Shown here in pieces: positions 17,965 to 25,213 of a stretch of 38,053 nt of DNA. The notes beneath the pieces are model-generated. The model saw nothing but the letters and a program-made list of their open reading frames with translations, ran no database searches and was not told the origin of the DNA. This DNA is from Candidatus Saccharimonadota bacterium (GTDB taxonomy: Bacteria > Patescibacteriota > Saccharimonadia > Saccharimonadales > UBA4665), in the NCBI GenBank assembly GCA_028286385.1, contig JAQBRQ010000013.1, positions 1-38,053 of the forward strand. The letters are read 5' to 3'. Every line of letters starts with the position of its first letter. Position 1 is the stretch's first letter. The position numbers and the translations under genes were made by a program.

Positions 17965-18699
17965 ATGGCGTGGAAACAAACAGCAAAATACGTGATCGCC
18001 CTGATGCTTCCGGTACTTCTATTGCCGGCAGTAGCTTTAGCTGCCCAGTCATCATCGAGTAACTATCAAGTTAATGAAGTATTCTTCGGCAGTGGTGGTG
18101 AACTCAATGCCTGCTCCACTTCCTACTGCTCCAAGCAGTCTGCCGGCGATCTTGCTGTTGGCAGCACGGCAAGCAATAGCTATCGGGCGCAAGCCGGTTT
18201 TAACACCGATCGCTCGCCGTATATTGAGTTCACGGTTAATAACACCAATATCAATCTTGGAACCCTAACTGCAACTAGTACTAGAACTGCCACAGCGTCG
18301 TTTACGGTCAAGGCCTATTTGGCGCATGGCTATAATGTTACAAACGCCTCTGATCCACCGAGTAACAACGGATACACTATGCAAGCGCTCACCATACCGA
18401 CCGCCTCCAGCGTCGGGACTGAGCAGTTCGGTATGAATCTGGTCGCCAACACTATCCCATCGACTTTTGGCGCCGACCCGACCTATACCCCTGACAACAG
18501 CTTTAGTTTTGGGCAAGTAGCCCCTGATTATAGCTCGACCAACCTCTTTAAATATCTCAAAGACGATACGGTAGCATTCTCATCGGCGAGCACAAGCGAT
18601 ACAACTTACACGGTTTCCTACCTTTTCAATATTAGCCACGTGACGCCAGGCGGCAATTACACATTGCGACACGTACTTGTCGCCACCGGTACATACTAA
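17965..18699 (+). CDS. Secreted surface protein, 244 aa
   Basis: ATG 17965 gives a clean signal peptide (MAWKQTAKYVIALMLPVLLL, cleavage after LAA); the in-frame ATG at 17926 would put 13 extra residues before it. A TATATG (17952-17957) ends seven bases before this start. The mature protein is Ser/Thr-rich and beta-prone, with two Cys in an early NACSTSYCSK motif. It ends in TPGGNYTLRHVLVATGTY, like the P-x-G-x-Y end of the next secreted genes. No sortase signal or membrane anchor. Probable envelope or matrix component; function unknown. Confidence 0.7.
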   Translation: MAWKQTAKYVIALMLPVLLLPAVALAAQSSSSNYQVNEVFFGSGGELNACSTSYCSKQSAGDLAVGSTASNSYRAQAGFNTDRSPYIEFTVNNTNINLGTLTATSTRTATASFTVKAYLAHGYNVTNASDPPSNNGYTMQALTIPTASSVGTEQFGMNLVANTIPSTFGADPTYTPDNSFSFGQVAPDYSSTNLFKYLKDDTVAFSSASTSDTTYTVSYLFNISHVTPGGNYTLRHVLVATGTY

Positions 18700-18745
18700 A
18701 ATATTGTGGGTTGTGGATAACTTTGGGCAGTTCATGCAAAAACTC

Positions 18746-18774
18746 TTGATGGCTAATCATAAGCATGGTACGAT
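18746..18774 (+). promoter_or_regulatory. Promoter of the surface-protein operon
   Basis: TTGATG (18746-18751), 17-bp spacer, extended -10 TGGTACGAT (hexamer 18769-18774). It leaves a leader of about 30 bases before ATG 18811, without a clear ribosome site. Confidence 0.8.
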
Positions 18775-18810
18775 ACCCGGGTACAACACTAAACAAAAAC
18801 AATTGGCCTT

Positions 18811-20229
18811 ATGAATAACCCGGTTACATTTACATTTAATACCAGCTTAGCCCGGCGAGTTGTCTGTGCGATGCTTGCTGCCTTATTGTGTATTGCTAGC
18901 TTGCCGATATTTGGCGATCAGCACGCTTCTGCCCAGCAGTTAGCCAGTCGAAGTATTCAGATGAGCGACGCGTCCACCAGCGGCAACGTCAATATCACAT
19001 CGGGCGTGGGTAGCGGTGTAGGCGTAACTTATCGCGTGTCATTTACGTCGAAGGTTAGAGCTAACAGCTTAATCATCGATTTCTGTAAAGAAGCTCCAAT
19101 TATCAACGACACTTGCAATGCTCCGACTGGTTTTGATGCTTCCTCCAGTAGTTTATCGGGCGTTACCGGCAAAGTATCAGCAGCCAATAACTGGACGCGC
19201 ACAGCCTCAGCTGGCCAGGTAAAACTAGCCAATACGACGAGCTCGGGCGGCAGCGCTGACAGCATGAGCCAAACAGGTACGCAATTAGTGCCAGTGTCAC
19301 AGACCCAAGTCTTTGATATAACAGGCATTACTAACCCGAATGTGTCGGCGTGTACGGTGTCAGGAACTCCCAATTGTTCGTTCTACGCTCGAATTTATAC
19401 GTATGATAATAACTCCTGGGGCACTTATTCTAGCGCCGTCCTTGCGGGGAACTACGTTGATTATGGTGGTATCGCGCTTAGTACGACCACGGTCATTACT
19501 ATTACGGCTCGCGTTCAGGAATCGCTGACTTTCTGTGTTGCTGCTTCCGACCCAGCCACGTGGTTGACTCCTGTCGGTTCTGGCGCAGCGTATGACTGTA
19601 GCACCTCCGAGGTCGCCGCGGCCCCGCCGACGTTAACCTTAGGACACGGCTCGCCGACTTTAATATTGGACAGCAACTCCGCGGATACGGCCCCTATGTG
19701 GTCTTCGCTATCGACTAATGCTACCAGCGGCGCCGTCATTAATCTAGTCAACAGCAATGTTACCTGTGGTGGCTTGAGCGCCGATAACGGTACCACGTGT
19801 GCGATACCAGCTGTTAACAGCGGTAGTGCTACAACTGGTAGCGCCAATGCCATCGAAGCCAATGCTGGTACTGCGGCCTTCGGTATGTTTGCCGGCAATG
19901 TCGCTTCTGCTACTAGTACCACTGCCAGCAGCGTTGGTACAGTTACGCCAAACGCGCCGTATCACACCTCTGGCCATGCCAAGCGACAAGTTGCTGCTGA
20001 TCCGGACACTTACTACGGTATGGATACCACGACTGCTCAGGTCAACGGCAACACGCCATCAGGGACACCCGGTAATGTCAAAACAACCTTTGGTAGTATT
20101 GTAGCTAGCACGTCTAGCCCAGTCTACCGTGCATACAATATGTATGTTTTTGCCGCCACTGCAGCGCTGACCACTCCGGCTGGTATCTACACCGCCAACC
20201 TCAGCATGATTGCAACGGGCACCTTCTAG
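18811..20229 (+). CDS. Secreted Thr/Ser-rich surface protein, 472 aa (paralogue of the next gene)
   Basis: A hydrophobic signal segment (about 15-35) ends near QHASAQQ. The mature part is beta-prone. It shares with the next gene, in order: LIIDFCKEAP, CNAPTGFDAS, FYARIYTYDN, DYGGIALSTT and ESLTFCVA, then a P-A-G-x-Y C-terminal motif (TPAGIYTANLSMIATGTF). Paired Cys in the shared blocks could form disulfides. No anchor is visible, so it is either released or held by a partner such as the DUF916-like protein downstream. The spaced blocks resemble WxL-type wall proteins, though no W-x-L motif is present. Confidence 0.7.
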   Translation: MNNPVTFTFNTSLARRVVCAMLAALLCIASLPIFGDQHASAQQLASRSIQMSDASTSGNVNITSGVGSGVGVTYRVSFTSKVRANSLIIDFCKEAPIINDTCNAPTGFDASSSSLSGVTGKVSAANNWTRTASAGQVKLANTTSSGGSADSMSQTGTQLVPVSQTQVFDITGITNPNVSACTVSGTPNCSFYARIYTYDNNSWGTYSSAVLAGNYVDYGGIALSTTTVITITARVQESLTFCVAASDPATWLTPVGSGAAYDCSTSEVAAAPPTLTLGHGSPTLILDSNSADTAPMWSSLSTNATSGAVINLVNSNVTCGGLSADNGTTCAIPAVNSGSATTGSANAIEANAGTAAFGMFAGNVASATSTTASSVGTVTPNAPYHTSGHAKRQVAADPDTYYGMDTTTAQVNGNTPSGTPGNVKTTFGSIVASTSSPVYRAYNMYVFAATAALTTPAGIYTANLSMIATGTF

Positions 20230-20236
20230 GACCGGA

Positions 20237-20255
20237 AATGAATGAACCATTCATT
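20237..20255 (+). promoter_or_regulatory. Hairpin covering a start codon
   Basis: AATGAATG (20237-20244) is a perfect reverse complement of CATTCATT (20248-20255), with loop AAC. The stem contains the ATG (20242-20244) of the second surface gene, so translation may depend on ribosomes finishing the gene before it, 12 bases upstream. Confidence 0.6.
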
Positions 20256-21312
20256 CGTCCTCAAGCGACCACCAACTAGAAAACTACTAGTCAGTGTTGG
20301 TTTATTATGCATGATGTTGGCTGTAGCCTGGCAGGTGCTTTTCACACCCGCCTACGGTGTCCAGCTGGGTGATCGGGCGCTACAAATTGCTAGCAGCGAG
20401 GCCAGCGCCACAACCGATTATCGCCTGACATTCACGTTACCAACTGCCGGCACGCTCGGCTCTATCGACATTGAGTTTTGTTCTAACGATCCATTCCCGG
20501 GCACAGCTTGCACGGCGCCAGCTGGTCTCGACGCCAGCACAGCTGTGCTGGCTGACCAGACCGGTGCCACCGGCTTCAGTATTGATGGCGCTTCGACCAC
20601 AAATAGGATCGTTTTAACACGACCGCCAGCGAGTGAGCCTACCGGTCCGGCCACGTATCACTTTAGCGGTGTAACGAGCCCTTCTACGCCTGGGTCATAC
20701 TATGCACGTATTCAAACTTTTGCGACCGCCGATGCGACAGGCCCAGCCAGCGATTATGGCGGTCTTGCCTTTGCTATCACCAATGCTATATCGATTAGCG
20801 CCACTGTCCCGCCATATCTTATTTTCTGTACAGGCGTAACCATTCCCGGCTTTAACTGTGTTAATGCAAGCGGTGATTACATCGATTTTGGTGAATTATC
20901 ACCATCGAAAGCTCACGGCGGTACGTCGCAATTTTTGGTGGCAACTAATGCTGTCGATGGCTACGGCGTCACCGTCAATGGCACTACTCTAACTAGTGGT
21001 AATAACATCATCCCGGCCATGGCGAGCAATGATGTTTCGCGGCCAGGCCTTGGGCAGTTCGGCTTCAATCTGCGGGCTAATGCAACGCCGAGCAGCGGTA
21101 GTGATCCGAGCGGGCCAGGAGCCGGTCAGCCGCAATCGAACTACAATCAGCCGAATAGCTATCGATTTGTTTCTGGCGACAGCATTGTCATTAATCCGGC
21201 TGCCGATAATATTCGGGTCTACACCTCAAGCTACATTGCCAACATCCCAACGATCCAAGCGCCTGGGATCTACGTAACGACGCTAACCTATGTTTGTCTG
21301 GCGCTATTCTAG
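20242..21312 (+). CDS. Secreted surface protein, 356 aa (paralogue of the preceding gene)
   Basis: An N-terminal hydrophobic segment (about 13-35) ends at FTPAYGVQ, read as a signal peptide. Blocks shared with the preceding gene are SIDIEFCSNDP, CTAPAGLDAS, YYARIQTF, DYGGLAFAIT, PYLIFCTGV and the C-terminal APGIYVTTLTYV. Cys positions match between the two. It is shorter because the central Ser/Thr-rich part is reduced. It starts 12 bases after the previous stop (same operon). No anchor and no catalytic motif. Confidence 0.7.
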   Translation: MNHSFVLKRPPTRKLLVSVGLLCMMLAVAWQVLFTPAYGVQLGDRALQIASSEASATTDYRLTFTLPTAGTLGSIDIEFCSNDPFPGTACTAPAGLDASTAVLADQTGATGFSIDGASTTNRIVLTRPPASEPTGPATYHFSGVTSPSTPGSYYARIQTFATADATGPASDYGGLAFAITNAISISATVPPYLIFCTGVTIPGFNCVNASGDYIDFGELSPSKAHGGTSQFLVATNAVDGYGVTVNGTTLTSGNNIIPAMASNDVSRPGLGQFGFNLRANATPSSGSDPSGPGAGQPQSNYNQPNSYRFVSGDSIVINPAADNIRVYTSSYIANIPTIQAPGIYVTTLTYVCLALF

Positions 21313-21319
21313 CACCGTC

Positions 21320-21348
21320 TTGTCAGGGTCCGTGCGGTTTGATACTAT
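21320..21348 (+). promoter_or_regulatory. Promoter of the DUF916-like gene
   Basis: TTGTCA (21320-21325), 17-bp spacer, TACTAT (21343-21348) with TG at the extended position. It starts eight bases after the preceding stop, giving a leader of about 25 bases. Confidence 0.8.
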
Positions 21349-21381
21349 TAACAATAATAAAGAAGGGAAAACATAAGCGAC

Positions 21382-22383
21382 ATGATGCGAAGCTCTATCA
21401 GGAGATCTGTGTGCTCCTTGCTGATAGCATTTGCATTGCTGCTGGGCGTCGTGCCTACGGCTAGTGCTGCGACTGCACCCACCCCTGGCGGTAATGGCTT
21501 GCGAGTGTCTCCAGTACGCACCGATCTTATTATTAGCCCAGGCGAAACCAAGGTCGTCACTATTAATGTGACCAATGTTACTTCCGCGCCAGGGACCTTC
21601 CAGACAGTTGTCAACGATTTTGTGGCTGACCCAAATGAAAGTGGCAACCCGGCCATTATTTTTAATTCAACGGAGTTTGCGCCCACTCACAGTCTCAAGC
21701 GATATGTAGGCCCCGTTACTCGCTTTACGCTCGCACCAGGCCAGCAACAAGGCATACCGATTACTATTAAGGTGCCTGCCAACGCAGCCGGCGGCGGCTA
21801 CTACGGTGCTATTCGCTTTGCGCCAGCTGGTGCTAGCCTCAGCCGCAAGCAGCAGGTTAATTTGGCCGGTAGTGTCGGCTCACTGATTTTGGTCAAAGTA
21901 CCCGGTAATATTACAAATAAGCTGGCCATTGCAAGTTTTGATGCACGCACCAGGGATCGCGCCAGCAGTTTCTTTACCAGCAGTAAAAACATTGACGCGA
22001 CTGTTCGCTTCCAAAATCAGGGCAACATCCAAGAGCAGCCATTCGGCAAGGTCCTCTTAAGGGACCGCAGCGGTAAAATTCTTAACTCGTTCGAAATCAA
22101 CGCCACGAACCCGCCGGGGAACGTCCTACCAGATAGCATTCGCAAGTTCTCTATACCGGTTAACAAAGTTGGAAAATTCGGTAAGTTTAAGCTAGAAGGC
22201 AATTTTGGTTACGGCACCAGCGGCCAATTGTTGAGTGGCAGCACAACCTTTTACGTTATTCCATCCTGGATGATCCTGACGTTTGTCGGCGTAGTACTAT
22301 TCTTGGTCTTCCTGATCTTTGGAGTACCTCGACTAGTTAGAGCCTACAATCAGCGTGTTCTCAGGCGAGCTGGCCGACGCTAG
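21382..22383 (+). CDS. DUF916-like membrane-anchored surface protein
   Basis: 333 aa. Signal peptide (to about residue 29, TASAAT), then an Ig-like domain with LRVSPVRTDLIISPGETKVV and RFTLAPGQQQGIPITIKVPA, then GGGYYGAIRFAP. A second beta domain follows (about 190-285), then a C-terminal membrane helix (about 292-315) and a basic cytoplasmic tail (RLVRAYNQRVLRRAGRR). This is the layout of DUF916 proteins, which accompany WxL surface proteins in Firmicutes and hold them at the wall. A role as anchor for the two or three secreted proteins just upstream is inferred from position. Confidence 0.75.
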   Translation: MMRSSIRRSVCSLLIAFALLLGVVPTASAATAPTPGGNGLRVSPVRTDLIISPGETKVVTINVTNVTSAPGTFQTVVNDFVADPNESGNPAIIFNSTEFAPTHSLKRYVGPVTRFTLAPGQQQGIPITIKVPANAAGGGYYGAIRFAPAGASLSRKQQVNLAGSVGSLILVKVPGNITNKLAIASFDARTRDRASSFFTSSKNIDATVRFQNQGNIQEQPFGKVLLRDRSGKILNSFEINATNPPGNVLPDSIRKFSIPVNKVGKFGKFKLEGNFGYGTSGQLLSGSTTFYVIPSWMILTFVGVVLFLVFLIFGVPRLVRAYNQRVLRRAGRR

Positions 22384-22398
22384 TCATCGGTAACGCGC

Positions 22399-22427
22399 TT
22401 TGCGCTCGGTGCTAATAAGGTTATGCT
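22399..22427 (+). promoter_or_regulatory. Candidate promoter of the first PKD-like gene (leaderless)
   Basis: TTTGCG (22399-22404), 17-bp spacer, TATGCT (22422-22427). ATG 22435 is seven bases downstream. Confidence 0.5.
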
Positions 22428-22434
22428 TATACAT

Positions 22435-23322
22435 ATGATACGGCGAGCTTCTATACTACTTATCATTGGGCTAGCGTTCGTTTGGGCGCCAGCCACCGCT
22501 TATGCTGCCGGCGCTTTTCCTAATCAGCAAGGCTCGGGCTCGGTAGGTTTGCAGGGGACAATTAGCACCGCGGCTCCAACCAGGGCAGCCACAATTACGA
22601 CGCCAAGCAATGGTGCCGTATTTACGACCGTACCAATAGCCGTCAACGGTACCTGTCCGGCTAACGTGCTCGTCAAGATTTTTGCTAATAATGTTTTTGT
22701 AGGCTCAGCGTTTTGTGCGGGCGGCAGCTACTCGGTGCAGGCCAGCTTGTTTAGTGGCCAGAATGATTTAGTCGCTCGAGTGTATGACGCACTTGATCAG
22801 TCCGGACCTGATTCTAATGTCGTGTCGGTTATCTTCAATGACGCCCAGTTCGCTCAGTTCGGCACACGCGTAACCCTGAGTAGCGTTTACGCGCAACGAG
22901 GTACGCCTCCAGGCCAGGAGCTAACCTGGCCAATTCTGTTGAGCGGCGGTACCGGGCCTTATGCCATTAGCGTTGATTGGGGCGATGGCACCTCGGCTGA
23001 CTTATCTAGCCAGGACATACCGGGCACCATAACCATCAAGCATACCTATAAAACGGCTGGAATTTACACAGTAATTATCAAGGCTATCGATAAAAACGGC
23101 GGTACCGCATTCTTGCAGCTGGTCGGGCAAGCAACCGGCGCAACCCAGAATACCAGCGGTAGAGATAGCGGCGCTAACTCGATCGTCAAAAAGGAAATCC
23201 TGTGGTGGCCGGCGCTGGCCATGTTGCCGTTAATCTTTGGTGGTTTTTGGACGGGGCGACGTTCTGAACTATTTAGTCTGCGTAAGCAGTTGGAGAAGAG
23301 TCGCGACCAAGGGAAGCTCTAG
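22435..23322 (+). CDS. PKD-like surface protein with C-terminal membrane anchor
   Basis: ATG 22435 (295 aa) fits the promoter better than ATG 22423, which would lie inside the -10. Signal peptide (to about residue 25, TAYAAG) is followed by an Ig-like module (ATITTPSNGAVFTTVPIAVN, NGTCPANVLVKIFANNVFVG). Then comes a PKD-like domain with GPYAISVDWGDGTSADLS and HTYKTAGIYTVIIKAIDKNG, and a final membrane helix (WWPALAMLPLIFGGFW) with a charged tail. Same architecture as the gene at 28094, so these are paralogues. PKD domains mediate protein or carbohydrate contacts at surfaces; the partner is unknown. Confidence 0.8.
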   Translation: MIRRASILLIIGLAFVWAPATAYAAGAFPNQQGSGSVGLQGTISTAAPTRAATITTPSNGAVFTTVPIAVNGTCPANVLVKIFANNVFVGSAFCAGGSYSVQASLFSGQNDLVARVYDALDQSGPDSNVVSVIFNDAQFAQFGTRVTLSSVYAQRGTPPGQELTWPILLSGGTGPYAISVDWGDGTSADLSSQDIPGTITIKHTYKTAGIYTVIIKAIDKNGGTAFLQLVGQATGATQNTSGRDSGANSIVKKEILWWPALAMLPLIFGGFWTGRRSELFSLRKQLEKSRDQGKL

Positions 23323-23433
23323 CCACTAGCTGCAGGAGTTTGTGGGGTCCGTTTTCGCGCGGGTTTTAATCTAGCGAATAAAACGCCGGCTGCACTCGGC
23401 AATCAAGCCCCCACAAACTCCTGCAGCTAGTGG
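23323..23433. repeat. 111-bp element with perfect 25-bp inverted arms
   Basis: Bases 23323-23347 and 23409-23433 are exact reverse complements over 25 bp, starting at the base after the PKD-gene stop. The 61-bp interior has its own small pairings: GTTTTA with TAAAAC, and GCCG with CGGC. Thirteen bases of the left arm (TGCAGGAGTTTGT, 23331-23343) recur at 34053-34065. No U-run follows either arm, and no target-site duplication is obvious. Candidates are a MITE-like repeat, an RNA processing site or a strong mRNA 3'-end stabiliser. Confidence 0.9.
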
Positions 23434-23450
23434 GCCACCTGGTCTCTAGG

Positions 23451-23479
23451 TTGAGATATGTGGTCGAACTGGTTAGAAT
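23451..23479 (+). promoter_or_regulatory. Promoter of mnmA (near-leaderless)
   Basis: TTGAGA (23451-23456), 17-bp spacer, TAGAAT (23474-23479). ATG 23489 is nine bases downstream. Confidence 0.75.
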
Positions 23480-23488
23480 AGAGGGTCT

Positions 23489-24535
23489 ATGGCTAAAAAA
23501 GTTTATGTTGGAATGTCCGGTGGTGTTGATTCATCAGTGACTGCGGCGCTGCTCATCGAGCAGGGCTATGACGTCACGGGCGTTTACATGAAGAACTGGA
23601 GCCAGGACTTGCCGGGCTTTGCATGCCCCTGGAAAGAGGATTATCAGGACGCCAAGCGCGTGGCTGTCCAGCTTGGCATTGACTTCAAAATGTATGATTT
23701 CGAGACCGAATATCGCCAAAAAGTCGTTAATTACATGGTCGCCGAATATCAGGCTGGTCGAACGCCGAACCCCGATATTATGTGCAACCAAGAAGTTAAA
23801 TTTAAGCTATTCCTAGAAACTGCTTTAGCCGATGGCGCCGATATGATCGCTACCGGCCACTACAGCCGCATTGACGCTAGTGACGGGCAGGCCCGCTTGC
23901 GCGTCGCCAAGAATGCCAGCAAAGACCAGTCGTACTTTTTGTACCGCGTCACCGAAGACGCGCTGTCCAAAAGCCTGATGCCAATCGGCGAATACGCCAC
24001 CAAAGAAGAGGTCCGGGCGCTGGCTACCGAACGCAAATTAGCCACAGCTGACAAAAAAGACAGCCAAGGCATTTGTTTTGTGGGTAAAGTCGGCATCAAA
24101 GATTTCTTGCTTGTTGAATTAGGCCCGCAGCCGCATGGCCCGATCGTCGACCAGGCTGGCCGCACCATTGGCGAGCACGACGGCGCGCTATTTTATACGA
24201 TTGGTCAGCGCCACGGCCTCGATGTTGGCGGCGGCTTGCCATATTATGTGTCCCGCAAGGATATGGCGACCAATACTGTCTACGTCACCACCGACCTCAA
24301 CGATGCTGCGCTGTGGTCCAAAGATATCTCCGTCCAGGACGCCCATTGGATCAACACACCACCTGAAGCCGGCAAGCAGTACCAGGCCCGCCTGCGCTAC
24401 CGCGGCCCCTTGGTGTCATGTGTTATCGAAGGCGATACGATCAAGCTGGCTGACGAGCAGCGCGGCCTAGCCTCCGGCCAATCAGCCGTTATCTACGACG
24501 GCGACTTTGTGCTTGGCGGCGCTATTTTGGCATAA
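23489..24535 (+). CDS. mnmA: tRNA-specific 2-thiouridylase MnmA
   Basis: 348 aa. It adds sulfur to U34 of tRNA Lys, Glu and Gln, using ATP to activate the base. PP-loop GMSGGVDSSV (8-17), catalytic Cys99 in NPDIMCNQEVKF, and the second catalytic Cys196 in DSQGICFVG are all present. GGLPYYVSRKDM and RYRGPLVSCVIEGD belong to the C-terminal domains. The sulfur donor is probably the cysteine desulfurase at 9469; no TusABCDE relay is seen in the window. Its 3' end overlaps a convergent gene by 43 bases. Confidence 0.96.
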   Translation: MAKKVYVGMSGGVDSSVTAALLIEQGYDVTGVYMKNWSQDLPGFACPWKEDYQDAKRVAVQLGIDFKMYDFETEYRQKVVNYMVAEYQAGRTPNPDIMCNQEVKFKLFLETALADGADMIATGHYSRIDASDGQARLRVAKNASKDQSYFLYRVTEDALSKSLMPIGEYATKEEVRALATERKLATADKKDSQGICFVGKVGIKDFLLVELGPQPHGPIVDQAGRTIGEHDGALFYTIGQRHGLDVGGGLPYYVSRKDMATNTVYVTTDLNDAALWSKDISVQDAHWINTPPEAGKQYQARLRYRGPLVSCVIEGDTIKLADEQRGLASGQSAVIYDGDFVLGGAILA

Positions 24536-25155
24536 GCATAATATGAATCGTTAAACACCGTAAAAACGGGTTGGTATTCACCGTTTTCATCCAGGCGACC
24601 GAGCGAAGCATGGATTTGATTACGGGGGTTGTCGAGTTCAGCAGTACTTGGGTTGGCAGTTACGCGATACTGCATTGCTTCATGAGTCAAACCAAGTTGC
24701 AAGGCTAGCCCAAGCTCGCGGTCACTAGAAGTAAATGATTCTTCTATAGGGCCATGTAGTACTTCAAACATTCCGCCAATAGCCACTAGGCCGGCATGGT
24801 TTAACTGCTCATAGTCTTTGCCGGCCTTAAAAGCATCGAGACGTTCAATATCGTCGGCTCCAATAAATGGTGAAATAATGCCTCTGTCTATGGCAGCGCA
24901 AAGGTTTGCTCTGGCCCTATCAACAGCGTGCATGCTGAAGAGTGGTTTGCCGTCTTCATACTCATGCGTCTGGTGGAGGGCATGTGTAATCTCATCTTTT
25001 TTACCGTATGGCTGGTTGATGGTTGGTCGTTTGACAAGCCCGGCGCCGACAGCGCCTAAATGGGCGATAAAGCCAGCCATCCTATCGAAGGTTTCGCCAT
25101 TAGGGACTAAGCGTACGGCATCTGTAGATCGGTCAAGTTCTTGAACGAGTATCAT
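24493..25155 (-). CDS. Hypothetical 220-aa protein
   Basis: A soluble protein without signal peptide or membrane segment. Regions include GFIAHLGAVGAGLVKRPTIN, THALHQTHEYEDGKPLFSMH and NPRNQIHASLGRLDENGEYQ. I do not recognise the family. ATG 25155 lies eight bases after the -10 of the best promoter in the window, so it is probably well expressed and leaderless. Its last 14 codons are encoded antisense to the end of mnmA, which may couple the two by transcription interference. Divergent from alaS. Confidence 0.7.
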   Translation of the reverse strand: MILVQELDRSTDAVRLVPNGETFDRMAGFIAHLGAVGAGLVKRPTINQPYGKKDEITHALHQTHEYEDGKPLFSMHAVDRARANLCAAIDRGIISPFIGADDIERLDAFKAGKDYEQLNHAGLVAIGGMFEVLHGPIEESFTSSDRELGLALQLGLTHEAMQYRVTANPSTAELDNPRNQIHASLGRLDENGEYQPVFTVFNDSYYAYAKIAPPSTKSPS

Positions 25156-25163
25156 ATCTTTTC

Positions 25164-25192
25164 ATTATAGCAAATAAAACACTATTTGTCAA
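25164..25192 (-). promoter_or_regulatory. Consensus sigma70 promoter (TTGACA-17-TATAAT)
   Basis: On the minus strand TTGACA (25192-25187) and TATAAT (25169-25164) are perfect consensus hexamers 17 bp apart, with TG at the extended -10. ATG 25155 is eight bases downstream, so the mRNA should be leaderless. Confidence 0.92.
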
Positions 25193-25197
25193 GTATC

Positions 25198-25206
25198 TGG
25201 TAGACT
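25198..25206 (+). promoter_or_regulatory. Extended -10 promoter of alaS
   Basis: TGGTAGACT (25198-25206) ends seven bases before ATG 25214. The -35 of the divergent consensus promoter lies only six bases upstream, so the two promoters cannot easily be occupied at once. Confidence 0.65.
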
Positions 25207-25213
25207 GTAACAG

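Noticed and set aside
18712-18720. TGTGGATAA, an exact match to the reverse of the DnaA-box consensus TTATCCACA
   Set aside because: A single box without a cluster, AT-rich unwinding region or dnaA/dnaN neighbours is expected by chance and does not indicate an origin.
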